64,000 bases of DNA from Aculops lycopersici (Eukaryota > Arthropoda > Arachnida > Trombidiformes > Eriophyidae), in NCBI GenBank assembly GCA_015350385.1, contig WNKI01000002.1, positions 2,896,643 to 2,960,642 of the forward strand. The letters run 5' to 3'. The position numbers and the translations under genes are program-made. The notes below the pieces were generated by a model, which did not search any database, was not told the origin of the DNA, and was given only the letters and a program-made list of their open reading frames with translations. The stretch's first letter is position 1. Each line of letters starts with the position of its first letter. Below, in pieces: positions 48,120-60,600 of the stretch.

Positions 48120-51100
48120 ATGACCAGAGTACGTATCTCCCAGATACTTGGAGCTAATCTGACTTCCGGTCGATCTATCTTATCGTCCAAACATAATAAT
48201 GCTCATCGCTAACCATTTGTTTTATCACGTATCAACAACACCAACAATAACAAAAATCACAATAATAAATTGATAATCAATAGGTCTCATCAATCTTGCT
48301 AGTCGCGCTGGTTGCCTCGGGCGCCGTGCTAGCTGTTCAAGCGGCCGGCGGTATCAAGGGCCAGGCCCAAGATTCTCAGCAACGTCCATCGGGCATCAAG
48401 GGTCCGCGCCAACAGCAGCAGCAACAATACTTGCCACCTCCACCACCACCCCAAGTGATCCCACTTCCACCACCACCTCCACCAAGGCCAGTGGCCATCA
48501 AGGGTTCAGGACAGGTGGCACCAGTGTTCACTGCTGCGCGCATTCAACCAATTGTCCAGCAGCAGCAACAACAACAGGAGATTATCCAAGAGCAAGTCCA
48601 ACAGCAAGTCCAACAGCAAGAGCAAGAGCCAGAGCCAAGCCAGCAACAAGAGCAACCAGCTGTCCAGCAGCAACAGGAGGTTGACCCAAGCGCCGCCGCC
48701 CAGGACTCAGCTCCAGCCATCGCCGCTCCAGCTAGAGTTGCGCCAGCCGAAGCCGAGGAGGCCAACCCAAGACCAGAGCCATACGCTTTCAATTACGCCT
48801 TTGAGGCCGGCGACTCGGCCACTTCCGGCTCGTCAACCCGCGAGGAGCAACAGGATGCCAGCGGCAAAGTGACAGGTAAGTTTCGCGTTTTAATTTGATC
48901 TCTTTATTTTCACTTATCATCGCGCAGCAGGTGGTTGCACTTCCCTCTCTATCGCTCTTAGATTTTTAGATTCTCAGTTTTGGGAGAAGCCACTAGAGCA
49001 ACTTGCTGAGCTAATTAAGTCGTCGACTAGTCGTTGGCCAGATTGACGGGAGATTAATGATGAGCAATGAGAGTTGGCCGAAGTTGTTGTGCGACGAATA
49101 CAAACTCCTCGCTCAACTTACCTGCAGAGAGAAGGTGGATTTTCCATTCATTTCCAGGTAAGTTGAGATGCTACTTAAGAGTTAGCATTTCAATTTTAAT
49201 TTGTTTCAATTTTTCATTTCCCACAAGGCAATAGAGAAGAAAAGGTGAAGGAAGAAAGAGAGCAGATATTTGTGTGAGAGAAATTGAACTGAATTTTAAT
49301 GACTTTGGCGATGATCATGAAAATATAATTTCTCTGCCGACTAATCAGCGAGTCGATGGCTGCAGCAAACTCTAGCTTTATTTCAATCTCAACCTCAACT
49401 TTACCCTAAACTCCGTCTCCACTTCTCTTTGGTCTGGTTTGCGAACAGACGTGAGGCAACCAGACAACTGAAGAAAAGAAAGACTTGGACTTGACTCCTC
49501 ACAAAAAACCAACAAACTTGAACCTAACCTCGAATGAGTCGAGAGACGACCAACAAGTTTAGTTTATTTATTGTGGTCTGACCGAAGGGAGAAAAAAGCT
49601 AACAAACTAGGTACGGTTTCTAATGGGCGCTGGGCGCCGTAATCGGCTCACTGGTGGTGACTCGCGCCGATTGCATAACTCGCGCCTACCAACTGCACGC
49701 CATTTTACGAGCAGACAGCCAGTTAACCTTTTCGAGTGTACTATTAAGAGAGAAGAGGCTGCGTCTTCTTCGACGGCGGAATCACCTGGGACAGTTGGTT
49801 TCACCTGAGCGCCTTACCTGTCCACTAGATCGCCGGCCGCATTCGCTCTCTCGCTCATGATCTGACCACAACAAGTGGCCGCGTTAATTTACAGCTTTTC
49901 TCGCTCTCGTCTTGTGGCCGCCCGTCAGTTCAACGGTCACTGGGCTCGCTGGAAGTTGGTAGTTTTGGATTTTAACCAAAACGATTAGCTGGGTGTTGTT
50001 TCAATAGCAGTAGTTGTTGCTGTTGGTCGACTTTCGCTAGTCAGTTATTTGGTTGGAAGAAAGGTGAGATAAATGGAAAGAGTATGAGGAATAGCGCTCA
50101 TTCATCTTTGGTTGCATGAGAGTTGATTTGTCGCAATCGACGGAATTAATATCGTCGGACACTTGCGCGCTTGAAGATCAAAGTGCATCCTTTTCTGGTC
50201 AGCTGGCAAATCGAGTCGTTTGTTCAGGTAGAGGACGACAACGAGTGAAATCCGCTGCTCCACTACCCGTCTCATCTTCCGCCGCCATCTCCAATTGCCA
50301 GAAGCATAAATCACCCTGTCGCCTACTCGCTCTCAGTCCACCGACTCTCTCTTCCCTTACAATTACAACTAACTCAAATGCATGCATCAAACTAACTGTC
50401 GTTCACTCAAATAAATTTCTCCAACGACCCAAAAAACCACACAGGCTTCTACACACTAAGAGGCGAGGATGGCAGAGACAGACGCGTAGACTACGTTGCC
50501 GATGCCAACGGATTCAGGGCCACGATTAGCACCAACGAGATGGGAACTGCACCAAAGGACTCGGCTGATGGTAAGTTCAACATAAACGGAATCAGCCAGC
50601 AGACGCAGGAGAGTTAGTGATAGTCTTTCATTCTCTAAGTGCCACTGACTCGCTTACTTATACAGTAGCTAGCTGCCAAATGGCTGACAAAGCAGGTTGA
50701 CTGGTTGGCTAGCAAAACAAGAACTAGAGGCAGCGACGATCCAATAAAAACTGACACCAAACCAAATGACCAAACTAAAATCACTGACTCTCCTCTCGCT
50801 CTTATCTAATCTCGTCCACTTCACTCCAACTTGTTGGATCACCGGAAAACTAACCGGAAATTACCAATAAATACCTCAACAGTCGACTGGAACGCACAGA
50901 ACCCAACCGACGCCCAACTGAGAGCCGCCGAGTCGGCCACCCAAGCTGCTCGCCAACGCGCCCTCCAAAACCCACAGCCGGCCGCTTCCGCTTCATCGAC
51001 CTCCAGCAAGTCGGCTTCGTTTGCGCCAAGCAAAATCTCGTCGCCACGCCAGCAGCAGCAACAACAGGTTGCCGCCCCCTCAGCTAAGGGCCGTCCACAG

Positions 51101-51226
51101 CAACAGCAACAGCAACAGCAATTCACTCAGCAACTTCAGGAGCCATTTGAGCAAATCAGACAGACCGAGCTGAACGCCAGGGCCCGCAAGTCCCGCCACG
51201 CCCCATTCTACCTGTACACCATCTAA
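48120..51226 (+). CDS. R&R-type cuticle protein with chitin-binding domain (four exons)
   Basis: The exons are 48120-48128, 48284-48875, 50445-50570 and 50883-51226, giving 1071 nt and a 356-residue secreted structural protein of the exoskeleton. All junctions have GT-AG ends and keep frame. The first coding exon holds only ATGACCAGA (MTR), a layout well known in arthropod cuticle genes. MTRVSSILLVALVASGAVLAVQA is a signal peptide. Residues about 24-165 are a P/Q-rich region with three IKG motifs. The chitin_bind_4 (Rebers-Riddiford) domain spans about 168-236: YAFNYAFEAGDS, STREEQQDASGKVTGFYTL, DGRDRRVDYVADANGF, RATISTNEMGTAP. The GFRA.I.TNE.GTA ending is typical of chelicerate cuticle proteins. 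The C-terminal exon is A/S/Q-rich and ends in FYLYTI. Intron 2 (48876-50444) carries an unusual pair of opposed splice sites, reported as a finding. Confidence 0.93.
49112..49167. repeat. 13-bp inverted repeat made of two opposed 5' splice-site words
   Basis: Inside cuticle intron 2, CTCAACTTACCTG (49112-49124) and CAGGTAAGTTGAG (49155-49167) are exact reverse complements with a 30-nt spacer. On the plus strand the right arm reads TTTCCAG|GTAAGT, a joined 3' and 5' splice site. Confidence 0.8.
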
Positions 51227-51342
51227 GCGAGCCGAGTCTATTCAATGGGTCATATTGAATATTTATCACTTAAGCTTGGTGATGGAAGCAGTAACAGCAA
51301 TGAATTGAGAAACTCAAAGAGAAAGAGAAAGAGAGAGGGAGA

Positions 51343-51353
51343 AATAAAATAAA
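51343..51353 (+). terminator. Poly(A) signals of the cuticle gene
   Basis: Overlapping AATAAA hexamers (AATAAAATAAA) about 117 bp after the stop codon. Confidence 0.75.
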
Positions 51354-54040
51354 AAGTATTGCAGGGGGAAAAAACCAAGACCTAAATTAGCTTAGATCAG
51401 TTTATTGCATACAAGAAGGGAATAAATAATTAGAGAGAGAGAGAGAGAGGGGGGAAATGATCGCTTTTATTTGTAAAATCCGCTCCATTTGCAGAGTAAA
51501 CGTTTTTGCCTCGCCAACTGCAAACTATTAGTGTTAGTGGTGGATAATTTCAAAACTTGACAAAGACTCTAGCATTACTAGAGCTCTTTTTAAACTTCAG
51601 TTGGTTTCAAAAAGAGAGCAAAAAACTGTTTCACCTCAACTGACTACGGCTCCACTTCCGGCCCATCAGTTTCGGTGTCCCTGTTCCTTTGTGCTGGCCA
51701 TCAGCTAGCTCAACACTGATGCCCCGTATCGTTACAGACTTTTAATTAATGGGCAGGTGCAACCCGCGCGCTGCGAGATCGAAACCACAAGCCAAAGTAG
51801 GCCCCAAAAACCACTAGCCATGTGGGTGTTCTAATTGACGGCTTCAGCATAAATGAACACACTGCTGGTGCCCGCAACTTGGAGCTTGACAGCGACAAAG
51901 CCAATTTCTAGCGAAAAGAACAATCAAGTCGAAGTGATAGAAGTCAGACTCCATTGGCCTTCGCTTGTCGCTTTTTTTGCGGTTTGCCTTTTGTTTTGTT
52001 GATGGTATTGCTTTAATGTTGCTGTTATCCTTACACGCTTACCACTGCCAACTCCTGCTTACGCACCTAGCCAAAACAATAGACAGCTCATTGAGTTGAG
52101 CGGGCGAGCGCTTCGAATTCCCGGAAGTGAAATTTGATCGCAAAAGGGAGCGAAGGAGTTGAATGGTTGGTAGTGAGTTTGTAAGTGAAGTGGGCGACGA
52201 TAGACGGTAAATGGATTTTTTCGTTGTTGCTGTCGTCGCTTGTCGCGGTGAATCTCAACGAGAAACGTGGATATATACGAGCAGAAGGCAAACGTTGACT
52301 TAAGACTAAAAGTCGGAGAGGGTAAGAGTGAAAGAAGTGGCCCTCAGTTCAGTGAATGCCGATGACTAAATCTTTCTTACCGTCTTGTGAAAGGAAAGAA
52401 GCGCAACTCGAGATGCCGCAGCGGCAGGAGAAAGAAGCAAGAGGAGAGTGTCGCTCTTTTAGCTCGACCAACTGAACAGTTGCGGATTGCTCGATCTTGG
52501 CGCCTGCTATTCTGTCTTCTTTTCCTAGTCTAGCAATTGAATTTACTAGCCTTCTGCTGGCCCATCGGGCTCAGTTTGCATTTGTTATGTAATAATTAAG
52601 ATACACCCCATTTGTGTTGCCGACTGATCGGCTGGTGAATCCAAGAGTCCCGTTATGTTTGGCTTTCGTTGCGTAACATTGGCGATCAAAGAGCCCCAAG
52701 TTTTGGGCAAACTTTTCCAACACAAACCATGCCGGCCTCTCAATGTTAGTTTCCATTCATTAATTCTTTCATTCATCCATCCATCTATCCATCCATTGGG
52801 TCTGTGTCGCTATTGACGGCGGAACGTTGAGAAACCTTCTCTCTCTTTGGCCGTCGCGCTGCGGCGATAATGGCCAATAAGAATCATCAAGCAGCTAAAC
52901 GGTAACCCGTCTAGCTGGCTAATTTGAAACATTTGATGGAAAAATCTATGCACCTGTAACAAAATCGCCTCAGCTCCCGAAACGCGATGCCTCTTCCTGT
53001 GGTTTGGCATTGAGTCTGCGCCGTGAGAGCTGTCAATGTCGGAGGAGCAAATGTTATGTAACTCTCCAGACACGTTACGGGACTTTCTAACGCTGCCACT
53101 AATGCGGCTACTGCTACTGCTTCTATTCAAATGCCCATGGACTCTTACTTGGCATTTGTTGCGCGCATGCCTCTCGCCCTCTTTTTTCCCCTCAACCCAA
53201 GCTAACTGGCTGCTAAAATTTCCCTCGAGTCGGCCCCCAAGACTCTCCTTTGAATATTCGGATTTGCGTCGGATTTGTGTCTGTCGTAAAAATGTGTTAA
53301 CATTTGAAATCTTCATTCGGCGGCAAGCAAAAGATTTCATTAGACGAGCAAGACTAAGATCTAACTTTGGCTACAAAGCGGCAGTTAAATTTATGCAATT
53401 CTAATTGCTATGTAAAAGAAAGAAAAAACAAAGGAAAAGAATCAAGGAATGACAGGCGAGTTGAGAAGAGGAATGATAATTGTGTTACGCAACGATTGAG
53501 AAACAAACAAAGAAGGAAAAGGAAAGGGAGACTAAAGCGGCGCCAGGTGAGTTTCGCTTGGTGCAAGCAAAAACTTTCAAGAGGCGGCCAAAATCTCACG
53601 CGAAATAAATAGTTACAAAGGAGGGAAGTGACATCTTCGAGTTTATAGTTAGTTTGCGATTCATATGAATCGTTCAAATAGAAAGCAAGCTATCTATCCA
53701 GACAACAGCTAAGCGGTGAGGCAAGTGGGCCGAGAGTCAAGAGCTCACATCTATTTGAGCTGCGCCAGCTTGCGAGGTGAGTCTACCTGGCGGACCAAAG
53801 CTAGACGCCCACACAAAGTCTCATAACTCAGTGAGTTAGTCAGTTTGAGGTTAGGCTTGAAATGTCAACAACCCTTTGAGTGCACAGCAAGCGCGCAAAT
53901 AAGTCAGTAGCTAGGTACATAGAGCGAGCGACCCTATGTGCCGCGAGTAACAAACGCTACTCTGTGTATTGCAAAACTGAGTGCGTGAATCCGTGTGTGT
54001 GGTATCAGCGTTAGGCAGTAGTTTGTATTAGTTGCGGTGC
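51354..54040. other. Intergenic region between cuticle and LGR genes
   Basis: 2.7 kb without a frame that has coding character. It holds a GA repeat at about 51434-51449 and CATC/CCAT repeats at about 52768-52797. The end of this stretch probably contains the LGR promoter, but no clear TATA box is visible. Confidence 0.5.
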
Positions 54041-54043
54041 CAG

Positions 54044-54290
54044 GTAAGTGTGACTCGCTGGCCACTCAAGCAGCCAAGATTACAGTGAGAGGCGAGGAAA
54101 GAACTAAATTGGATTTGCCTCTCGTAGTTGGGGCACTTGAATAGCGATTGGGCTAAACTAAATCAGAAAGAGACAAAGAGAGTAGGGCCGCAAAACTTAA
54201 ACCAACTTCCTCGTCTAGAAATTTTAACTTCAACGGATGAAACGGATTTCCTCAAAATCAACATGTACAAAAACTAATTATAATTCTCAG
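54044..54290 (+). other. Possible 5' UTR intron of the LGR gene
   Basis: A perfect donor CAG|GTAAGT (GT at 54044) and an acceptor TTATAATTCTCAG (ending 54290) with a CTAAT branch-like word just before it define a candidate 247-bp intron upstream of the first coding exon. No transcript evidence is available. Confidence 0.4.
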
Positions 54291-54696
54291 TGGCAAGCTT
54301 GTTTAAACAAGAGCAATCCGACAATCAGAAGTAAGAGCAACAGTGAGCATTTAGGTCGTCGATCAATCAAAATTAACCCTTTAGTTGAGCGACCAAAGTG
54401 ACGTAACTGAAAGGAGCAATTTTAAGAAGATTTACAACTGGAAACAAAGAGAGGAGGGCAACTTGAGAGTGAGTGAAGGTGAAAATGAGCAACAATAAAT
54501 TGACAAGTGGGACAGTGATCAAAGTGGTAGTCGATTGTTCGCTAGTGTCTCTATCAATCCGAAGGGGGAAATGTGAATTCCGAAAGCTGGAAATAATTAA
54601 AAGATCGAAAAACATAATCATCACTAGATACAGGAAACACGCGACATGCACACGACGTCGGCGTCCTGTTGCCTTGCACAAGAGAGAAAGAGAATC

Positions 54697-57600
54697 ATGA
54701 AACGAGATGAGCATTCAAATCAATTAGTCACGCGCCGTCCAAGTGGCAAGCATGCCCCTAGTAGTTTCTATGTTACAAAACTGCAAATGATTATATTCGT
54801 CTTCGCTTTCATTTGTAGCTCAAATGTTGTATCCAGTCAGCAAGCTGTAAATTCAAGCAGCGAGCTGAACTACGAAAATTTGGGTCTAATATCAATTCCA
54901 AAGGCTTCCCTATGCGATCCAGCAAATGGGCAGTCGGCCATAAATCTAGTGTAAGCATTCAATCAGATTTCTCTGAGACATTTGATCCCCTCAAAATAGT
55001 ATGAAAAACTTATCACTCACATAACTAACAAATTTCCATCTTTCCAGGTCTCTTTCGCACAATCAAATCCGTCACCTCGATGCCGAGAGTTTTGTCTGCG
55101 TTTCAACCAACCTGAGGATTCTGTAAGTGATGCATTGATAAAAACAAATATACTTATCTAAGTAATATCTGCAGGAGCAGTTCGCTAACCTCAGTAATCC
55201 GTTATACAAATTCTAGTATCCTACGTAATAACCTCATAGACACAATCCATGCCGATGCATTCTTGGGTCTCGAGCAAGTACAAGTTCTGTAAGTGAAAAG
55301 AGACATGATCATGAAGTAAAATACCAAGTAACAAAAATCCTAACCAACCCTTTCGTTCTCATTCTCAAACAAAAAACTAGCCTGCTTGATGACAATCACC
55401 TGAGGCAAATTCCATCCGCCCAAAGCTTGATGCCTCTACGATCTTTGCGCCACTTGTAAGTCTAAATCTACCAAAAACTCTCGAGAAAATACACGAAATT
55501 ACACCTCGATCGACTGATGAGAAAACCCTACTCGGTAGATGGGCGGACCGTTACTAACCGCACGCCAACCACCAACTAACCAATCAATCGACCGACGAAC
55601 CAACAACCAAACAGAAACTTGGCAAACAATCGCATCGAGACACTTGAGGACTCAAGCTTCGGCCAAGCGGGAGGCAATTTGCTCTCGTTAAACCTGAAGG
55701 GTAATCCACTGCGCCAGGTGAGCAGTGACTCGTTGCTTGCGCTGAGCAGGTTGACAACACTGTAAGTATATATGAGCTAGCTAGTAGGCCCAACTATTAC
55801 ATGGCAATGGCCACAAGAGAAGGAGGAAGAAAAAACAGGTGATACGTCAGGCTAACAACGTGGCGAGCAAGATAAACAAAGACGAACCGATCGGCTCGAC
55901 AACCAAACTCAAAGGTTACAGTCAATAGCTAGCCAGTTACCTGGCCAGTCAGCCAACAGGCATCTGTCATCGGTGCCATAGGCAAGAGGCAATAAGTTCA
56001 CAGGTACACAGCGGCATGTATGTACCTGTGAGCCATTTCCTGTGGCAACGATGGCGACGCCTAATCTGATGGCCGAAAACGCCTCAGTGGTGGCTCACCT
56101 GTCACGAGCTCTAGGACGCCGTGAATTTTTGTCATTAAATAACGGAAGGTCATTCTCTTGAACTCTCTTTCACGTGCCAATGCTCATCGACTCGCCGGAA
56201 GTCACCCATAAGTCGCACGTTCGCCTACCATCCCGCTCAGTTGCTCATGATTAACATTAACATTGATTCTCCCTCATCCAATGAAACGTATGGTCTAATA
56301 ATATCCTCATTGAAACAAAAACAAAACAGAATCTTGTCGCAAACGAAACTGAGCTCGCCTTTGGGACTAACGTTGAACGGCCTAAAGGAGCTCAAATATC
56401 TCCACTTGGATCGATTGGCAAATTTGACTGTGGTCCAGGAGAATCTGTGCCAAAGTTCACGTAAATTAGCCACACTGTAAGTTCTTTTGTTCTCCCTCTC
56501 TGACCTCTTTTTTCATTCAATAGAACCCATCATTTCAAATGCCAACTAACGCAACAACCAACTCAATCTCGGATCATGAAAAAAAAAACAAATTGATCCC
56601 CGCAAATAAAACGTGCCACTCGCCAAAATAGAGTGCTCAAGTCAAATCATCTGGCGGAAGTGCCGCATCTTAAGCATTGCCAATCATTGCTACTAATGTA
56701 AGTATTATACTGGCGTTCGCTTGATTTCTCCGCCAAGAAGCGTACTTAGTCTTCCTTTTTCTCGCACTTAATCAATCAGAGAGTCGGTGGCTGTTACTTG
56801 ACAAGTAGTTGTTTGGTTGGAAGGCGGGCGAGCAGGAGAGCGGTGGACGTGTGTGGGCAATCAAGTCAGAGGAGCGACGCAATAATGATTATTGCCCAAT
56901 TAGTCTCCGCTTTCGATGCCACCGCATCCAGCTTCCGCTTCCGGTTCAACTCCCCGCACAAACGCGTGACCTTCGCTTGACCTTAGGAGGAGTAGTGGAC
57001 ATTTGAATGCTCTTATGTTAGCGAGTGGCGAGGAGTGCATTCATCAAACTCAGATTTGGTGGCCAGAAAGGCTGTGTTGTTCCTCTTGTTGTTGGATTGA
57101 ATGATCTCGCCCACTTTCTAGCTAGCTAGCGCTGGCTGGACGGCTTTTATGTCATGAGTGGTTGCATGCTGGAGTCGTATAGCGTGGAGTTGGACATAGA
57201 GGATAAAGGAAGTGAGATTTGCAAAGAGAAAGAGAGACATAGAGGAGAAGGGTAACTACAAGCTTGCCGTTGCTGATTGATGACCAACCGAAAAGGCTAG
57301 TCCTGCTGCTCATCGGGCTGCAACTCTTGTGCAACTCATATGTGCTGCTCATGTACGCGCCAACTTACCAGAAGGCGAGGTGCAATGAAATCTTCTCACG
57401 CGGCACAGTGGTTGAATTTCATTGTTGCCGCCATCGCAGACTTGCTCGCACTGTAATGTGATTTAATCGCCGCCTCATCACCATGACCATCATCTTACTG
57501 TGAGCAGTTGGAATTGCAATTCAACTCCCTCGACTGATTTCAAGTTGCGCGACTTCTAATCCAAGCTCTGGAATTTCCTGCAGAGTGGGGCCAGCGAGCT

Positions 57601-60600
57601 GGAGGGTCCAAGAGACATCATCATTGTGGAAACGCAGTAGCTTTGAGCGAGTATTCACCCTGCAGACCCAAGACTTCAACGTGCTACTTGCAACGCAACT
57701 TGCTACCACCAACAAGCGGGAAGGTCAATGGCCTTGCCGGCAAGTGGCAAAGTGGATCGGTGGACTCGGTCAGATGATAGAGCATTCTGAGGATGAAACC
57801 CTTTGGTTCCTCGAAAGGGCCAACCCAGCTAGCATAAGGCAAGTGGGCGAGTACTAGTCGGCAACTAGTGAGTTTGTAAACATGCAAAGTCGAATTGTTA
57901 TCTCCGCCTCTCGCTAATATTCAAATGATTTCTTTGAGCGCACGCGCCAACTTCTGGCTTCAAGTTGGCGCAAAGACAAGGCTATCCATTTGTTTGTTTG
58001 TTTGGACAAGTGGGCTACGCCAATCGGGAAATTGAGCGTGTGAACTTTTAATTGTTTTTCCTTATCCTCCTACTGAGAGGACTGTGGGATTCTTGCTAGA
58101 GCCAAGCGACAACTTCCGGCCCTCGAATGCTCCGATAACTAATCCATTATTCCATTCATCCCAAACAAATCCACCGCCAATACTACGCAAAAAACAATGC
58201 GATCTCATTACAATGATCGCTGATCTCTCTCTCCCCCTCAAACAAACAAACACACAGTGATCTCTCATACAACAAAATCCGCGGCCAACTAACTGCACGA
58301 TCATTCAGCAACCACCCAAATCTCATCGATCTCTATCTTGGCCACAACCAACTTGAGCTCATTGAAGAGTCGGCCTTTGTTGGCTTAACTAAACTTCAGG
58401 TGCTTGAGTTGAACAATAATAAGCTCAAGTTTATCCACAAAAGAGCATTCCTTTCGCTACAATCAACACTCTACGACCTAAACATAGCGCACAATCCGCA
58501 ACTAGAATCTCTGCCAAGCGAGGGGCTAGAGGATAGTTTAGTTGTCTTAAAAGCATATGGAAATAATAGACTCCGCGAGTTTCCTCACCTAAAGCGAGCC
58601 ACTTCGCTTGCGCTAACCTACGCATACCATTGCTGTGATTATCTAGCAGACTCAATCTCACCTGGCACTAGTCAACAGGGCTATGTGCTACCCAATGTGA
58701 TACCTGATTCTCGAACAATAGACAGCGAGTTGGAGGCCGAGACTCGCTCGTTGATTGAGAGATTTGCTCAATTTTTACACTTGAAACTTCAGCACATATT
58801 TGAAACGGACTCAAGCGGCAGCAATCTCGTAGCGGAACCGGAAGCGGAAGACCGATGGCTTGAGGCGAACGGGCAGCATGGCCCCGTGGATCAATTGGGC
58901 GCGCGACGAGGAAATGGCAGGGGTAGTGATAGTAGCGACATCAAAAGTTTGAATGAATTGATACTCTGGCCTTCAAGTTCAAGCAAGAGCTCGACGTCCA
59001 TCGTTTCGAATGACGTCAATGGTGGGAAAGGCGCGCAAAAGTTAAATCAAATCTTCAAGCGTGAACTTATCAGTGAAGCTGACGGGGTAGACGATGACGT
59101 AAGTTTCAGCGAGAACAGTGACGAACAGGAAATGGACTTGGCCACACTGGCCGCCGGAAGTGCCAATGGTGATAACTACAAACTGCACGCTAATAATGCC
59201 ACGCAACGCGAGGCAATAGTATCGACGAGAGAGAGAGAAGAGGAAGATGGACACAGGGAAGAGATGGACTTGATTGATGAGCTTGTAGCTGGGGTGAAAC
59301 AAATTAGGTTTTCTCACAATGTGAATTTCGACGAGCATATACGAAATGCTAGTGAGGCAAGTGGAGATGGTAACAAACGCGAGCGACGCCAGCGTAGAGA
59401 ACTAATCAAGTTAGAAGTGGAGCACAACATCCGGTTAGAGAGGAAACGTCGTCAGCAGTTAGGTCCCAAGTTTTACAGGAGAAATTCTCGACATTTGCGT
59501 CAGACAATAATCAGCTCGGTGGTGGCAAAAATATTATCCAGCGAACAGGAGCACCTTCGCAATAGGAACAAGCGATCAACGATGAATCAAGCTAGTGGCT
59601 CATTAGCTAAGAGCCAGGTGAGGTGCCAACCGAAACCCAGCGCCCTATTGCCCTGCAAGGATCTTTTCGATACCTGGTGGTTGCGCGTCGGAATTTGGTC
59701 CGCCTTTATCCTGGCCTTTTGCGGCAACATTATTGTCATCATAGTTCTCGGTACAGTGCGACCTTCGAGCTCAACTTCCGCTCTCACGAGTATCATGTGG
59801 TTGGCGCACTCAAAGCGACACATTGACGTTCCTAGATTTCTGGTCTTGAACTTAGCCATCGCCGACCTACTGATGGCCCTCTACTTGGGCCTATTGGCCT
59901 TCGTGGACCTCAACACTCTCGGCAACTTCAAGTCCTTTGCCATCAAGTGGCAATACTCCAGCGGGTGCAAGTTGGCTGGCTTCTTGGGCGTCCTATCAAG
60001 CGAGTTAAGTGTCTTTATACTGGCTATTATAACACTTGAGAGAAACTATGCCATCACAAATGCCGTCCATTTAAATAGAAGGCTGAGTTTACAGAAAGCG
60101 ATGATTATCATGATCTTCGGCTACGCCTTTGCGCTAACAATGGCAATACTGCCTCTAAATGGCATCAGTGATTACAGAAAATTTTCCGTTTGCCTACCGC
60201 TGGATATTGAATCCAATTTAAGCTCCCAATTGTATGTGATCACATTGGTCGGTATGAATACCTTTAGTTTTATCTTATTGATTAGCTGTTACCTTAGAAT
60301 GTATTGTGCCATTCGAGGATCTCAAGCTTGGAACACAAACGATATCAAGATTGCAAAACGAATGTCCATCTTGGTGATCACCGATTTCCTCTGTTGGATG
60401 CCAATTATTGTTGTGGCCATTGCTTTCCTATTTGGCCATTATATCGTTGGCACAAATGGAATGAAAATACTAACAATCTTCATATTGCCACTTAATAGTG
60501 TTGCAAATCCATTCTTGTATGCAATAACCACGAAGAAGTTCAAATGTGATTTAAATTTATTAGTCAGACGAATGGATCACCTTATGTCCCGATACTATTG

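Noticed and set aside
52810..53340. 176-codon minus-strand frame between cuticle and LGR genes
   Set aside because: No domain, signal peptide or homology that I can recognise, and a partly overlapping plus-strand frame is equally open.
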